NCBI RefSeq assembly: GCF_009688965.1
Contig: NZ_AP021875.1
Coordinates: 1,612,001-1,676,000, forward strand
Length of the DNA stretch: 64,000 nt
Reading direction: 5' to 3'
DNA from: Desulfosarcina widdelii
GTDB taxonomy: Bacteria; Desulfobacterota; Desulfobacteria; Desulfobacterales; Desulfosarcinaceae
A program made the position numbers and the translations under genes. The notes under the pieces are model-generated. The model had not been told where the DNA came from. It was given only the letters and a program-made list of their open reading frames with translations, and made no database searches. Positions 26,280-35,095 of the stretch are shown here, piece after piece. Within the stretch, counting starts at the first letter, position 1. The number at the start of each line of letters is the position of its first letter.

Positions 26280-26564
26280 ATGCTAAATACAATTGGCGAA
26301 TCGGTCGTCAGAACGACGACACGAGCGGACAACAACCTGGCCTTGGAAAACAGGGATGTTACGCTTGAAAAGACAGAAAAGGTAGTTGAAGAACGCCCCG
26401 TAGAAAATTCCGATGAAAGTGCCAAATCGGAACCCGAAGGGGATCGCAAATCCGGTGGCTACGATGTGGACGACAAGGGCGTTTATTTTGAAAAATATGA
26501 CGAAAAAGGCAATGTCGTTTACAGGATACCGCCTGAGCAAAAGCCCATAGACGAACTCGCCTGA
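26280..26564 (+). CDS. Small acidic protein of unknown function, possible flagellar regulon member
   Basis: A 94-residue, highly charged protein. The first 60 residues look disordered (EKTEKVVEERPVENSDESAK). The C-terminus is compact: YDVDDKGVYFEKYDEKGNVV, then YRIPPEQKPIDEL. AAGGGGG precedes the ATG. It lies 99 bases after the sigma-28-controlled gene with no terminator between them and a terminator right after it, so both are probably on one transcript. FlaG-like or other flagellar accessory roles are conceivable but nothing in the sequence proves them. Confidence 0.6.
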   Translation: MLNTIGESVVRTTTRADNNLALENRDVTLEKTEKVVEERPVENSDESAKSEPEGDRKSGGYDVDDKGVYFEKYDEKGNVVYRIPPEQKPIDELA

Positions 26565-26589
26565 GTCGCTGTATCTTTTAATATAAGGA

Positions 26590-26613
26590 AAGCCGGCCGA
26601 ATACGCCGGCTTT
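26590..26613. terminator. Bidirectional terminator between convergent units
   Basis: AAGCCGGC / GCCGGCTT with a seven-base loop and TTTT, located between the stop codons of the small acidic gene and mazG. The right-strand T run is better for the plus-strand transcript. Confidence 0.8.
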
Positions 26614-26655
26614 TGGTGCTGGATACAAATGGGATGCGGAGAGAAAGCGTCCCTG

Positions 26656-27471
26656 TTAACAAAACTTTACTTTGGCCTCGTCCCAGAGAACGTGCATTTC
26701 ATCGAAGGTGAGACCATCCATGTCGCGGCCCGCTTCGGTCGCCTTGGCTTCCATGTATCGAAAACGATCCTCAAATTTTTGAATCGACCGGATCAGTGCG
26801 GTTTCCGGGTGAATATGGGCGAATCGGGCCACATTGACCATTGTAAACAAAACGTCTCCGAATTCCATTGAGGCCGTATCGCTTTCGCCGGCGCCATCTG
26901 CAGCACCCAATTCCGTCGAGAACTCTGCCCACTCTTCCATGGCTTTGGCCATCACGCCAGAGATATCGTCCCAATCAAAGCCCGTCTTCGCCGCCCGTTC
27001 CGAGACCATCGCGGCCCTGGCAAGGGCGGGCAGGCCTTTGGGGATGGAATTGAGCAACGATGGCTGTTCCTTGCCATTCTTTTCACTCTGTTTGATCCGA
27101 TCCCAGTTCTCACTCACCTTTTCAGGTGTTTTGGCGCTGACATCGCCAAAAACATGAGGATGCCTACGCACCATCTTATGGATATTTTTCTCGATAACGT
27201 CCTGAATGCAAAAATGACCGGATTCGCTGAACAGGTGAATGACAAACAAAACCTGAAACAGAACGTCGCCGGCTTCGTCGCAGACATCGTCGGGGTTGCC
27301 TGAAAGCACGGCGTCAACCAGTTCGTAGACCTCTTCGATAAGGTAGCGGGTAACTGTGGATGGTGTCTGTTTTCTGTCCCAGGGGCAGCCGTTTTCGCCC
27401 CGCAGCGTCTCGATCAAAGCCAGCAGACGGTCGAATGATGTGGGTCCGGAGGGATTTAACGATTTTGCCAA
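26656..27471 (-). CDS. mazG: Nucleoside triphosphate pyrophosphohydrolase MazG
   Basis: MazG hydrolyses NTPs and dNTPs to monophosphates and dampens starvation signalling. The 271-residue protein has two MazG domains: the first with NGCPWDRKQTPST, then LIEEVYELVDAV and EAGDVLFQVLF (metal-binding E-x2-E and E-x2-D motifs), the second with EEWAEFSTEL and EFGDVLFTMVN. RRHPHVFGDV and GFDWDD are also standard. The frame opens with TTG at 27471, inside the end of cvpA (16-base overlap). No strong ribosome site is visible, which fits translational coupling. Confidence 0.95.
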   Translation of the reverse strand: MAKSLNPSGPTSFDRLLALIETLRGENGCPWDRKQTPSTVTRYLIEEVYELVDAVLSGNPDDVCDEAGDVLFQVLFVIHLFSESGHFCIQDVIEKNIHKMVRRHPHVFGDVSAKTPEKVSENWDRIKQSEKNGKEQPSLLNSIPKGLPALARAAMVSERAAKTGFDWDDISGVMAKAMEEWAEFSTELGAADGAGESDTASMEFGDVLFTMVNVARFAHIHPETALIRSIQKFEDRFRYMEAKATEAGRDMDGLTFDEMHVLWDEAKVKFC

Positions 27472-27980
27472 GATGTATGTAATGCCTTGATTTTCAATGT
27501 GAATTTGGATTTCATATCCTTTGAAATCACCTTTGCCATGACTTCCGACACGGTAGCCACGGTTGGGGATGAAGCGGCGTCCCTGATAAAAGGGGCGCCT
27601 TTGGGCAAAAATGCGGTCAATACGATAAAAAGAACGGAAACGATCAATGCAGCCTTCACGCCTCCGAACAGGGCTCCGGAAACTCTATCGACCCATCCAA
27701 GATAGGCGATATTGAGCAGGTACTTGATGACCACGGCAAGAATGCCCACGATAACTACCACAACGATAAAAAGAATCATATAGCTTACGATGTTCAGGTA
27801 TGACGTACTGGTGATCCAGGGAGAGATCAGTTTGGTCATGTAAGGGTAGTAGGTGTAGGCAGCGTAAAATCCGCCCAGGACACCCACGATCGAAGCCAGT
27901 TCCCTTACCAGTCCCCTGAAAATACCGCGAATCACTCCGTACGCCAGAATGGCCAACACCAGAATATCGAAAGGATTCAT
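27456..27980 (-). CDS. CvpA family membrane protein
   Basis: The 174-residue protein has four predicted membrane helices (about 5-25, 30-47, 63-88 and 103-125). The typical CvpA start is MNPFDILVLAILAYGVIRGI followed by a glycine-rich second helix. CvpA is linked to colicin V production, bile or purine stress depending on species, with no known molecular activity. AAAGGA precedes the ATG. It is coupled to mazG. Confidence 0.9.
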   Translation of the reverse strand: MNPFDILVLAILAYGVIRGIFRGLVRELASIVGVLGGFYAAYTYYPYMTKLISPWITSTSYLNIVSYMILFIVVVVIVGILAVVIKYLLNIAYLGWVDRVSGALFGGVKAALIVSVLFIVLTAFLPKGAPFIRDAASSPTVATVSEVMAKVISKDMKSKFTLKIKALHTSWQNR

Positions 27981-28006
27981 AATGGTCCTTTGAAAACTGC
28001 ATTATG

Positions 28007-28105
28007 CTACTGACAATCCGCGCAGTAGGCGGCCCGAACGGTATCGCCGCATTTGTCGCAAAATGCCTTTATTTTAAACGAAATATCAATAATTTCAGAA
28101 TGTTC
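28007..28105 (-). other. Zinc-ribbon-like open frame lacking a normal start codon
   Basis: Upstream of cvpA on the same strand, an open stretch of 32 codons ends FCDKCGDTVRAAYCADCQ-stop. The two CxxC pairs are spaced as in a short zinc ribbon. The frame has an upstream stop at 28106-28108 and no ATG, GTG or TTG. An ATG at 28109 lies in another frame. It may be the remnant of a small zinc-ribbon gene, use an ATT start, or contain a frameshift. Confidence 0.35.
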
Positions 28106-28258
28106 TCATGTTTTTAGGTGGGTAACGTTAACAGAGCGATTTTCTTCAGTCAAGCATTTTCACAGTAGGGCCGAAAAGACAAATTGACATTTGCATTCCC
28201 CTGAAAAGTCGGATATGCCAATGCTTGCAATGCAAAAGGAAAGACGCCGTCCCGACGT
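28106..28258. other. Remainder of the cvpA-phoH divergent intergenic region
   Basis: Between the zinc-ribbon-like frame and the phoH promoter I see no gene or structured element. The promoter for the cvpA-mazG unit should be here but no consensus pair was identified. Confidence 0.35.
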
Positions 28259-28287
28259 TTGACAAATAGCGTGGCGCCATCCATACT
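28259..28287 (+). promoter_or_regulatory. Candidate sigma-70 promoter for phoH
   Basis: TTGACA, 17 bases, CATACT (four of six). Transcription would begin near 28294. This excludes a TTG start at 28290 and favours the ATG at 28335 for phoH. Confidence 0.5.
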
Positions 28288-28334
28288 GTTTGGCAGCAAC
28301 GCACACGAGCGATGGAATAGACACGTTTTTGCAT

Positions 28335-29318
28335 ATGGATGCGGCCACACAAAGCAAGCAAACCCGACTGACATTTTCCGACATCGAACTGGCCCGACAG
28401 CTTTTCGGTGAACAGGACGGCCATCTGAAGCGGCTTGCCGATCAATTGGGAATTCATATCCACGCCCGGGGCAACTCCGTCAACCTTAAGGGTGAAGATG
28501 AATCCGTCGACCTCTCACGTCGCGTGTTGGAGCAGCTTTACGGTCTGCTCAAGGAAAAATATCCCGTCTACCCCAACGACATCGATTATGCCCTGCGAAT
28601 CCTGAGAAAGAATCACACCGCCGATTTAAAAAAAATTTTCCTGGATACCGTTTATATCACCGCCAAAAAGCGTGCAATTGCCCCCAGAAACCAAAGCCAG
28701 AAGGCTTATATCGAAGCGATCCGCAACTTCGACCTTGTTTTCGGCATCGGTCCGGCCGGAACCGGGAAAACCTATCTGGCCATGGCCATGGCCGTATCCG
28801 CACTGAGCAAAGGGACGGTCAATCGCATCATCCTCACGCGGCCCGCCGTGGAAGCCGGCGAATCCTTGGGGTTTTTACCGGGGGATCTCACTGAAAAGGT
28901 AGACCCATATCTGCGGCCGCTCTATGATGCGTTGCACGACATGATGCGATTTGAAAAAGTCGCCGCCCTGATGCAAAATGGCGTGATTGAAGTCGCACCG
29001 CTGGCATTTATGCGCGGAAGAACGCTCAACGAAGCGTTCATCATTCTGGACGAAGCCCAGAACACCACCACCGAGCAGATGAAAATGTTTCTGACCCGGA
29101 TTGGATTCAATTCTAAAGCCGTGGTCACCGGCGATGTCACCCAGATCGACCTTCCGGCTGGCAAATCTTCCGGACTCATCGAGGCCAAGGCGATCCTAAC
29201 CCCGGTCACGGGAATACAATTTATTCACTTCACCAAACAAGACGTCGTCCGACACCGGCTGGTCCAGGATATCATCAACGCCTACGAGTTGCTGGAAGCC
29301 AGCCGGAATGCCGAATGA
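28335..29318 (+). CDS. phoH: PhoH family ATPase
   Basis: A 327-residue P-loop protein. An N-terminal KH-like/NTD region (about 1-110) precedes the ATPase domain with Walker A GPAGTGKTYLAMAMA, the PhoH hallmark TRPAVEAGESLGFLPGDL, Walker B IILDEAQN and DVTQIDLP. PhoH-like proteins are predicted RNA-binding ATPases or helicases. The chain phoH - pgpH - ybeY is conserved in many bacteria and links it to rRNA maturation with YbeY. The ATG at 28335 lacks a strong ribosome site; TTG codons upstream are alternatives, but the promoter position disfavours the earliest. Confidence 0.93.
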   Translation: MDAATQSKQTRLTFSDIELARQLFGEQDGHLKRLADQLGIHIHARGNSVNLKGEDESVDLSRRVLEQLYGLLKEKYPVYPNDIDYALRILRKNHTADLKKIFLDTVYITAKKRAIAPRNQSQKAYIEAIRNFDLVFGIGPAGTGKTYLAMAMAVSALSKGTVNRIILTRPAVEAGESLGFLPGDLTEKVDPYLRPLYDALHDMMRFEKVAALMQNGVIEVAPLAFMRGRTLNEAFIILDEAQNTTTEQMKMFLTRIGFNSKAVVTGDVTQIDLPAGKSSGLIEAKAILTPVTGIQFIHFTKQDVVRHRLVQDIINAYELLEASRNAE

Positions 29319-29400
29319 ATAGATGGCAGAACCCGAGTTCGCAATGGTATGGAAAGATCCATGGCCGGAATAACCGGTAAATCGATATCACCGGACAACC

Positions 29401-31839
29401 ATGCGCGACCGTAAAAAAGAATCCATCGACCGTTTTTTCAACCTAAGCCCCCATATTCGCTGGGGCTTGCTGGTACTCATCGCGGTCATTTTCACCGTCG
29501 CGCTTTACCCGAGTCTGGTGGTGAAAAAGCACCACTACGCCATCGGCGATGTCGTCCAGTCCGACGTCAAGGCATCGCAGGATTTTTTCATCGAAGACGA
29601 AAGCGCCACCGAAGCCTACCGCAGGCAGTCCGTGGACAATATACTCACGGTCTACGATCTCAATCCCAAGATTCTAAAAAACACCGTCGAGGGCCTGAAC
29701 AAAGCTTTCTCTCTGATGCAGGCCGCCTATGAAAGCGAACGCCAAAAAATTGAAGAAGAATCCCGGCCGTTCACAGATCCCGAAACGGTATCCCACCCGG
29801 TGCCCGTCGAACCGGCCGATGTGCCCGATCTGCCGATGGTGCCTTTGGCTGAAAGGATGCAGGCCCAGAAAAATCTTTTCGAGGATAAAATCGGCATCGA
29901 AGTCAGCGACGGTGCCTTTGCGATCCTTACCGAACATAGCTTCAACGAGGAGATTGCCAGGCTTTTGACCACCATCGTCACCCAGGTGCTTTCCAGAGGG
30001 GTGGTGGCCAACAAAGAGGTACTGTTAAAGGAAACGGATAACGGCATCACCCTGCGCAACGTGGAAACCCTGACCGAGACCCACGTATTGAATTTAAAGC
30101 AATTTTACGGACCGGATCAGGCCAAGACAATGGTCCGGATCGTGGCCGACCCGTTGGTCAAGGGTATGAATTATGCGCTGTTGAACCTCATCGTGGATTT
30201 TTCCCAGCGGATGATTCAGCCCAATATTACCCCGAATATTCATGAAACGGAGGCCAGGAAAAAAATCGCCGCGGAGCAGGTCAAACCGGTTATCACCATG
30301 ATCAAAAAAGGAGAAATGCTTCTCCGGGAAGGAGAGCGGGTCACCTCTTTGCAGCTTCGCAAGCTGGAAGCAATGGAGGGGCAGGCGGACATCCATCCGG
30401 TCCCCCTTGCCAGCGCCGGTGCCGCCACCTTGCTGGCAACCCTGTTAATCATCCAATACCATGTCCGGCTCGAACGTCGGATGACGTCCTTCAACCTCGG
30501 AAACAAGGATCTACTTTTTCTGGCGTGCGTCATGGTCGCCTTGATCGTTGTGGTAAAATTTGCGACCACCCTGCCCGAAGATTGGTTTCTCGGGCTGCCG
30601 CTGACCCGTCCGGCAAGCCCGATAGGCTTTGGCATCCCCCTGGCCGCCGGTGCCATGATCGTCCGTCTGTTCATGGACAGGGAAACCTCTCTGATCTTTT
30701 CCCTGGTGCTGGCCCTGGCGGCTTCCATGATGCTCCAGGGCGGCCTGGAGACCTTCATCTACTTCATCCTGGGCTGCACCATGGCAACCTGGTGGCTCGA
30801 AGACTGCCGGGAAAGAAAAGTCATCATCAAAACCGGCGCCAAGCTGGGCCTTCTCAACGCTTTTCTGGCCGTGGTCATTGACCTTTACCTGGGCGTTACG
30901 TCGTGGGATTTGCTCCCCTTCGATGCCACCGTGGCCTTTTGGGGAGGGATCGGCGCCGGGATCATCACGGCCGGCATGGCACCGGTGGTGGAAATGCTCT
31001 TTCACTACACCACCGACATCACACTGCTGGAGTTGGCCAATCTGGATCGGCCCATTCTGCGCCGGCTGATGCTCGAGGCACCGGGCACCTATCACCACAG
31101 TGTGGTCGTGGGCAGTCTTGTCGAGGCCGCAGCCACGGAAATCGGCGCAAATCCGATTCTGGCAAAAGTTTGCGGCTACTACCACGACATCGGCAAGATG
31201 AAGCAGCCGCTCTACTTTATCGAAAATCAATCCGACGGTCGGAACAGACACGATAAGCTGGCACCCTCCATGTCCGCCCTGATCCTAATCGCCCACGTTA
31301 AAAACGGCGTGGAACTCGCCCGCAAGAACAAACTGGGCCAGGTCATTATCGACGCTATCCAACAACATCATGGTACCAGTACGATCAGTTATTTTTATGA
31401 AAAAGCGAAAAAGGCAAAAGGCGAGGAAGCCGTCAAGATAGACGATTTCCGGTATCCGGGTCCCCGACCCCAGACCCGGGAAGCCGGCCTGGTGATGCTG
31501 GCCGATGTGGTCGAAGCCGCTTCACGTACCCTGGAAAACCCGACGCCATCACGAATTCAGGGGCTGGTGCAGAACCTGATCAACAAAATTTTCTCCGACG
31601 GCCAGTTGGATCATTGCGAGCTGACCTTAAGAGACCTTCACCTCATTGCCAACAGCTTTAACAAAATATTGAACGGTATCCATCACCACCGCATCGAATA
31701 CCTGGAAAGTACCGGCACCGCCTCCGAAAAGGGAAAACATGCAAATACTGATCGAAGACCGCCAAGGCCGCCACAGGCTGGCGAAAGAAGATATCCGGAC
31801 GACCGCAAGGCGCGTATTAAGCGCCTTGGGTTGCCCTGA
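29401..31839 (+). CDS. pgpH: 7TM HD-domain cyclic di-AMP phosphodiesterase (PgpH-like)
   Basis: The 812-residue protein has one N-terminal helix (about 22-42), a large extracytoplasmic 7TMR-HDED region (about 43-340, starting YAIGDVVQSDVKASQDFFIED), a block of seven membrane helices (about 345-540) and a cytoplasmic HD domain. Catalytic residues are visible in APGTYHHSVVVG, GYYHDIGKM (H-D near 595) and IQQHHGT. PgpH proteins hydrolyse cyclic di-AMP; whether this lineage makes it is not shown here, so substrate is inferred from family. The last ~33 residues overlap ybeY by 101 bases and are probably not conserved. Confidence 0.92.
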   Translation: MRDRKKESIDRFFNLSPHIRWGLLVLIAVIFTVALYPSLVVKKHHYAIGDVVQSDVKASQDFFIEDESATEAYRRQSVDNILTVYDLNPKILKNTVEGLNKAFSLMQAAYESERQKIEEESRPFTDPETVSHPVPVEPADVPDLPMVPLAERMQAQKNLFEDKIGIEVSDGAFAILTEHSFNEEIARLLTTIVTQVLSRGVVANKEVLLKETDNGITLRNVETLTETHVLNLKQFYGPDQAKTMVRIVADPLVKGMNYALLNLIVDFSQRMIQPNITPNIHETEARKKIAAEQVKPVITMIKKGEMLLREGERVTSLQLRKLEAMEGQADIHPVPLASAGAATLLATLLIIQYHVRLERRMTSFNLGNKDLLFLACVMVALIVVVKFATTLPEDWFLGLPLTRPASPIGFGIPLAAGAMIVRLFMDRETSLIFSLVLALAASMMLQGGLETFIYFILGCTMATWWLEDCRERKVIIKTGAKLGLLNAFLAVVIDLYLGVTSWDLLPFDATVAFWGGIGAGIITAGMAPVVEMLFHYTTDITLLELANLDRPILRRLMLEAPGTYHHSVVVGSLVEAAATEIGANPILAKVCGYYHDIGKMKQPLYFIENQSDGRNRHDKLAPSMSALILIAHVKNGVELARKNKLGQVIIDAIQQHHGTSTISYFYEKAKKAKGEEAVKIDDFRYPGPRPQTREAGLVMLADVVEAASRTLENPTPSRIQGLVQNLINKIFSDGQLDHCELTLRDLHLIANSFNKILNGIHHHRIEYLESTGTASEKGKHANTDRRPPRPPQAGERRYPDDRKARIKRLGLP

Positions 31840-32182
31840 TGCCCAGTTGTCCGTTTTGATTGTCAGCGACGAACAAATTGCGGAACTCAACCAAACCTAT
31901 TTAAACCATGAAGGGCCGACCAACGTGATTTCCTTTCCCATGCAGGAAGGCCCCTTTGCGGACATCACGCCCGATCTGTTGGGCGATGTGGTGATATCGG
32001 CGGATACGGCCCATCGCGAAGCCGGCGAAGCGGGAATGGAAACGATGGAACGTTTCAACGAGCTGTTGATTCATGGAATTCTTCATCTGGTGGGATACGA
32101 TCACGTGAATTCGGAAAAAGAGGCTGCTGCCATGGAACAAAAAAGCGGCGAACTGATGAAATTGATCGGCAAGGAGGAGTGA
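31739..32182 (+). CDS. ybeY: rRNA maturation endoribonuclease YbeY
   Basis: The 147-residue metalloprotein carries the YbeY signature HGILHLVGYDH (about 111-121) with three zinc-binding histidines, plus the upstream NHEGPTNVISFP and LLGDVVISAD blocks. YbeY acts in 16S rRNA 3' processing and ribosome quality control. The ATG at 31739 has AAGGGA upstream and lies 101 bases inside the end of pgpH, a common arrangement. Adjacent phoH is its usual genomic partner. Confidence 0.96.
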   Translation: MQILIEDRQGRHRLAKEDIRTTARRVLSALGCPDAQLSVLIVSDEQIAELNQTYLNHEGPTNVISFPMQEGPFADITPDLLGDVVISADTAHREAGEAGMETMERFNELLIHGILHLVGYDHVNSEKEAAAMEQKSGELMKLIGKEE

Positions 32183-32184
32183 AC

Positions 32185-32904
32185 ATGACGGGCTTGGCAG
32201 TGAATATCGATCATATCGCCACGTTGCGGGAGGCCAGAAAGGCGAGCTACCCCGATCCGGTTGCCGCCGCCTTGGTGGCCGAACTGGCCGGGGCCGACGG
32301 AATCGTCTGTCATCTGCGCGAAGATCGTCGCCACGTTCAGGACCGCGACGTGCGCCTGCTGCGCAAGGTGGTCCAGACCAAGCTGATTCTGGAAATGGCC
32401 GCCACCTCGGAAATGGTGGGCATCGCGCTGGATGTACGTCCCGAACTGGTCACCCTGGTGCCGGAAAGCCGTGAGGAAGTGACCACCGAAGGCGGGATGG
32501 ATCTGATCGTCCACAACAAGTCCATTGCCGAAACCATCGGCGCCCTCCAGAACAATGGAATTCCGGTGAGCATCTTCATCGATGCGGAACCAGAACAGAT
32601 CAAATTGGCCCATCAGGCCGGTGCCGACATGATCGAAATCCATACCGGAACGTTCTGCGAAGCCAACGGCAGCGCCCGACGCAGGCAGGCCTTCGACAAA
32701 ATCGTTGACGCGGCCAAGCTGGCCAAAAAGCTGAAGCTGGGTGTCAATGCCGGCCATGGCCTGTGCTACAACAGTATCAAGGCCTTCAAGGGTTTGTCCG
32801 AAATCGACGAATACAGCATCGGACACAGCATTGTCGCCAGGGCGGCCCTGGTGGGAATGGAGCGGGCGGTGCGTCAGATGCGCGAACTCATCGACGCCCT
32901 GTAA
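32185..32904 (+). CDS. pdxJ: Pyridoxine 5'-phosphate synthase
   Basis: PdxJ condenses 3-amino-2-oxopropyl phosphate with deoxyxylulose 5-phosphate to make vitamin B6. The 239-residue TIM barrel has LAVNIDHIATLREAR, DGIVCHLREDRRHVQDRDV, EMAAT, TTEGGMD and the C-terminal VNAGHGL and IGHSIVARA phosphate-binding loops. The ATG at 32185 is preferred (AGGAGG seven bases upstream) over the GTG at 32179 that overlaps the ybeY stop. It is coupled to ybeY. Confidence 0.96.
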   Translation: MTGLAVNIDHIATLREARKASYPDPVAAALVAELAGADGIVCHLREDRRHVQDRDVRLLRKVVQTKLILEMAATSEMVGIALDVRPELVTLVPESREEVTTEGGMDLIVHNKSIAETIGALQNNGIPVSIFIDAEPEQIKLAHQAGADMIEIHTGTFCEANGSARRRQAFDKIVDAAKLAKKLKLGVNAGHGLCYNSIKAFKGLSEIDEYSIGHSIVARAALVGMERAVRQMRELIDAL

Positions 32905-32947
32905 AGTTTTGCCCGGTTTGCCGGACAGCATGAATGAGGAGAAGGGT

Positions 32948-34564
32948 ATGTACCTGGTGACGGCAGACGAAATGCGTCGAATGGATCGGACCACCATCGA
33001 ATCCTTCGGCCTTCCGGGCCGCGTGCTCATGGAGAACGCCGGCCGCGGAGCGACCGCATTTTTTCTCAAGGCCATCTACCGGCAGTCCACCGGTCCCGTG
33101 GGGGTCGCCGCCGGACGCGGCAACAACGGTGGGGACGGCTTCGTGATGGCCCGTTATCTTTGCCAGAAAGGCATCCCGGCAACGGTCTTTTTATTTTCCC
33201 CGAAAGACCGCATCCAAGGGGACGCCGCAGCCAATTTGAAGCTGCTGGACTCCATGGGCGTCCCGGTGGTCGAAATCGTCGACAAGGCCGCCTTCGAAGC
33301 TCAAAAATTGCTAATGGATCGGCAGCGGTTCTGGATTGACGCCATTTTGGGCACCGGCCTGTCTTCCGATGTCCGTGGCTATTTCAAAACCGTCATCGAT
33401 TCCATTAACAACCTGAACCGGCCGGTCTTTTCCGTGGATATCCCCTCGGGCCTCAACGCCGACACCGGTCAGATCTGCGGGGTTTGCATCCGTGCGCAGG
33501 CCACGGCCACCTTCGGATTCGCCAAGGTCGGCCATCTTACTCATCCGGGACGATCACTCACCGGGAAGCTGAAGGTAATCGAGATCGGCATCCCGCCCCA
33601 TGTGGCCGAAACCATCGGTTGCCGGCAGCATCTCATCACTGCCGACATGCTTAAAAACGCATTTCCCTCAAGGCAGCCCACGACCCACAAGGGCCATGCC
33701 GGCCACGTGCTGATCCTGGCAGGATCTCCCGGAAAAAGCGGTGCTGCGGCCATGGCGGCCAACGCGTCCATGCGCGCCGGTGCGGGCCTGGTTACCCTGG
33801 GCATTCCCAAATCGCTGAATCCTGTGCTGGAGACCATGGTCACCGAACCCATGACCGTGGGCCTGCCCGAAACTGACCAGGGCGCCCTGGACGAATCAGC
33901 CTTTGAAAGGGTCCGGTCGCTGATCGAGGATAAACGCTGCCTGGCCATCGGCCCGGGAATCGGCACGGCCGCGTCCACGGGCAGACTGCTGGCGCGCCTG
34001 ATCGAAGAAAGCCCGGTTCCCATGGTGATTGACGCGGACGGTCTGAACCTTATTGCAGCGGACCCCGCTGTCCTGTCCCGCCGCAAAGCCCCCGTTGTCC
34101 TCACGCCCCACCCCGGAGAGATGGCCAGGCTCTGCGGTCTTTCCACCGCTCAGGTGCAGGACGATCGCATCGGTCATGCCCGCGACTTTGCCCAAAAGCA
34201 TGGGGTTCACCTGGTACTCAAAGGGGCGGCGACAGTGGTCGCCCGGCCGGACGGAACCGTTTTTTTGAACGTCACCGGCAACCCGGGCATGGCCGCAGGC
34301 GGCATGGGGGACGTACTGACCGGTTTGATTGCCGGTCTGATCGCCCAGGGGATCGAGATCTTCCTTGCCAGCCGGGCCGCTGTTTATCTGCACGGGCTGG
34401 CCGCAGACCGGTTGGAAAGCCAAAAGGCGCCCATGGGTTACCTGGCCACGGAAGTCATGGATACCCTTCCTGAGGCCATCAAGGCGCTTATGGGCGAAAA
34501 CGGCCGCCTTTTTTGGCCGGAACTGGACGAACTCACCTACCCCACACGGCCTGCTGGAGAATGA
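32948..34564 (+). CDS. nnr: Bifunctional NAD(P)H-hydrate repair enzyme (epimerase plus dehydratase)
   Basis: This enzyme repairs hydrated NADH and NADPH. From the ATG at 32948 (GAGGAGAAGG upstream) it is 538 residues. The N-terminal YjeF_N epimerase domain (1-210) has LMENAGRGA and GRGNNGGDGFVMARYL. The C-terminal ADP-dependent dehydratase domain (230-520) has THKGHAGHVLILAGS, TPHPGEMARL, LKGAATVVA and NPGMAAGGMGDVLTG with the catalytic aspartate. Domain order is the usual bacterial fusion. The stop codon overlaps tsaE by four bases. Confidence 0.95.
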   Translation: MYLVTADEMRRMDRTTIESFGLPGRVLMENAGRGATAFFLKAIYRQSTGPVGVAAGRGNNGGDGFVMARYLCQKGIPATVFLFSPKDRIQGDAAANLKLLDSMGVPVVEIVDKAAFEAQKLLMDRQRFWIDAILGTGLSSDVRGYFKTVIDSINNLNRPVFSVDIPSGLNADTGQICGVCIRAQATATFGFAKVGHLTHPGRSLTGKLKVIEIGIPPHVAETIGCRQHLITADMLKNAFPSRQPTTHKGHAGHVLILAGSPGKSGAAAMAANASMRAGAGLVTLGIPKSLNPVLETMVTEPMTVGLPETDQGALDESAFERVRSLIEDKRCLAIGPGIGTAASTGRLLARLIEESPVPMVIDADGLNLIAADPAVLSRRKAPVVLTPHPGEMARLCGLSTAQVQDDRIGHARDFAQKHGVHLVLKGAATVVARPDGTVFLNVTGNPGMAAGGMGDVLTGLIAGLIAQGIEIFLASRAAVYLHGLAADRLESQKAPMGYLATEVMDTLPEAIKALMGENGRLFWPELDELTYPTRPAGE

Positions 34565-35061
34565 ACGCCGGATCATCCAATCGACCCGGGGCCTTCGAGC
34601 GGGAATTTCTGACCCGGTCAGCCAATCAGACCATGGCCCTGGGTTACGCCTTGGGCAGCGCACTGAAAAGACCTCTCGCCCTTTTCCTGTTCGGCGACCT
34701 GGGTAGCGGGAAGACGGCCTTTGTCCAAGGACTCGCCCCGGGACTCGGGGTTCCGGGTACCGTTGCCGTTACCAGCCCGACTTACACCCTGGTCAACGAA
34801 TATCCCGGCAGGCTGCCTTTATTCCATGTGGATCTCTATCGCCTGCCGTCACCCGCCGACCCCGATGAAATCGGTCTTCTTGAAATCTTCGAAGAAAACG
34901 GCATCGTCGCTGTCGAATGGGCTGAACGCCTGCATGCCGGCGACCTCCCCACTTGCCGCCTGGACCTGTTCTTCACCGTTACCGGAGACAGCACCCGCTC
35001 GATCCGCATAATTGCATATGGACTTGATCTACCGGATCTGTTAAAGGACATCGACGTTTAA
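34561..35061 (+). CDS. tsaE: tRNA threonylcarbamoyladenosine biosynthesis ATPase TsaE
   Basis: TsaE is the ATPase that works with TsaD/TsaB to form the t6A modification of tRNA position 37. The 166-residue protein has Walker A GDLGSGKTAFVQGL, the switch-like VTSPTYTLVNEY, HVDLYRL and VAVEWAERL, all diagnostic. The start at 34561 is set by the ATGA overlap with nnr, with TGGAG upstream. The nnr-tsaE order is conserved in many bacteria. Confidence 0.95.
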   Translation: MNAGSSNRPGAFEREFLTRSANQTMALGYALGSALKRPLALFLFGDLGSGKTAFVQGLAPGLGVPGTVAVTSPTYTLVNEYPGRLPLFHVDLYRLPSPADPDEIGLLEIFEENGIVAVEWAERLHAGDLPTCRLDLFFTVTGDSTRSIRIIAYGLDLPDLLKDIDV

Positions 35062-35095
35062 TTCCCCGGTATCCATCGATAAAAGTGAGAAGAAA

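Noticed and set aside
31739-31839. 101-base overlap of pgpH and ybeY as an assembly error
   Set aside because: Both products are complete and the pgpH tail beyond the HD domain is not expected to be conserved.
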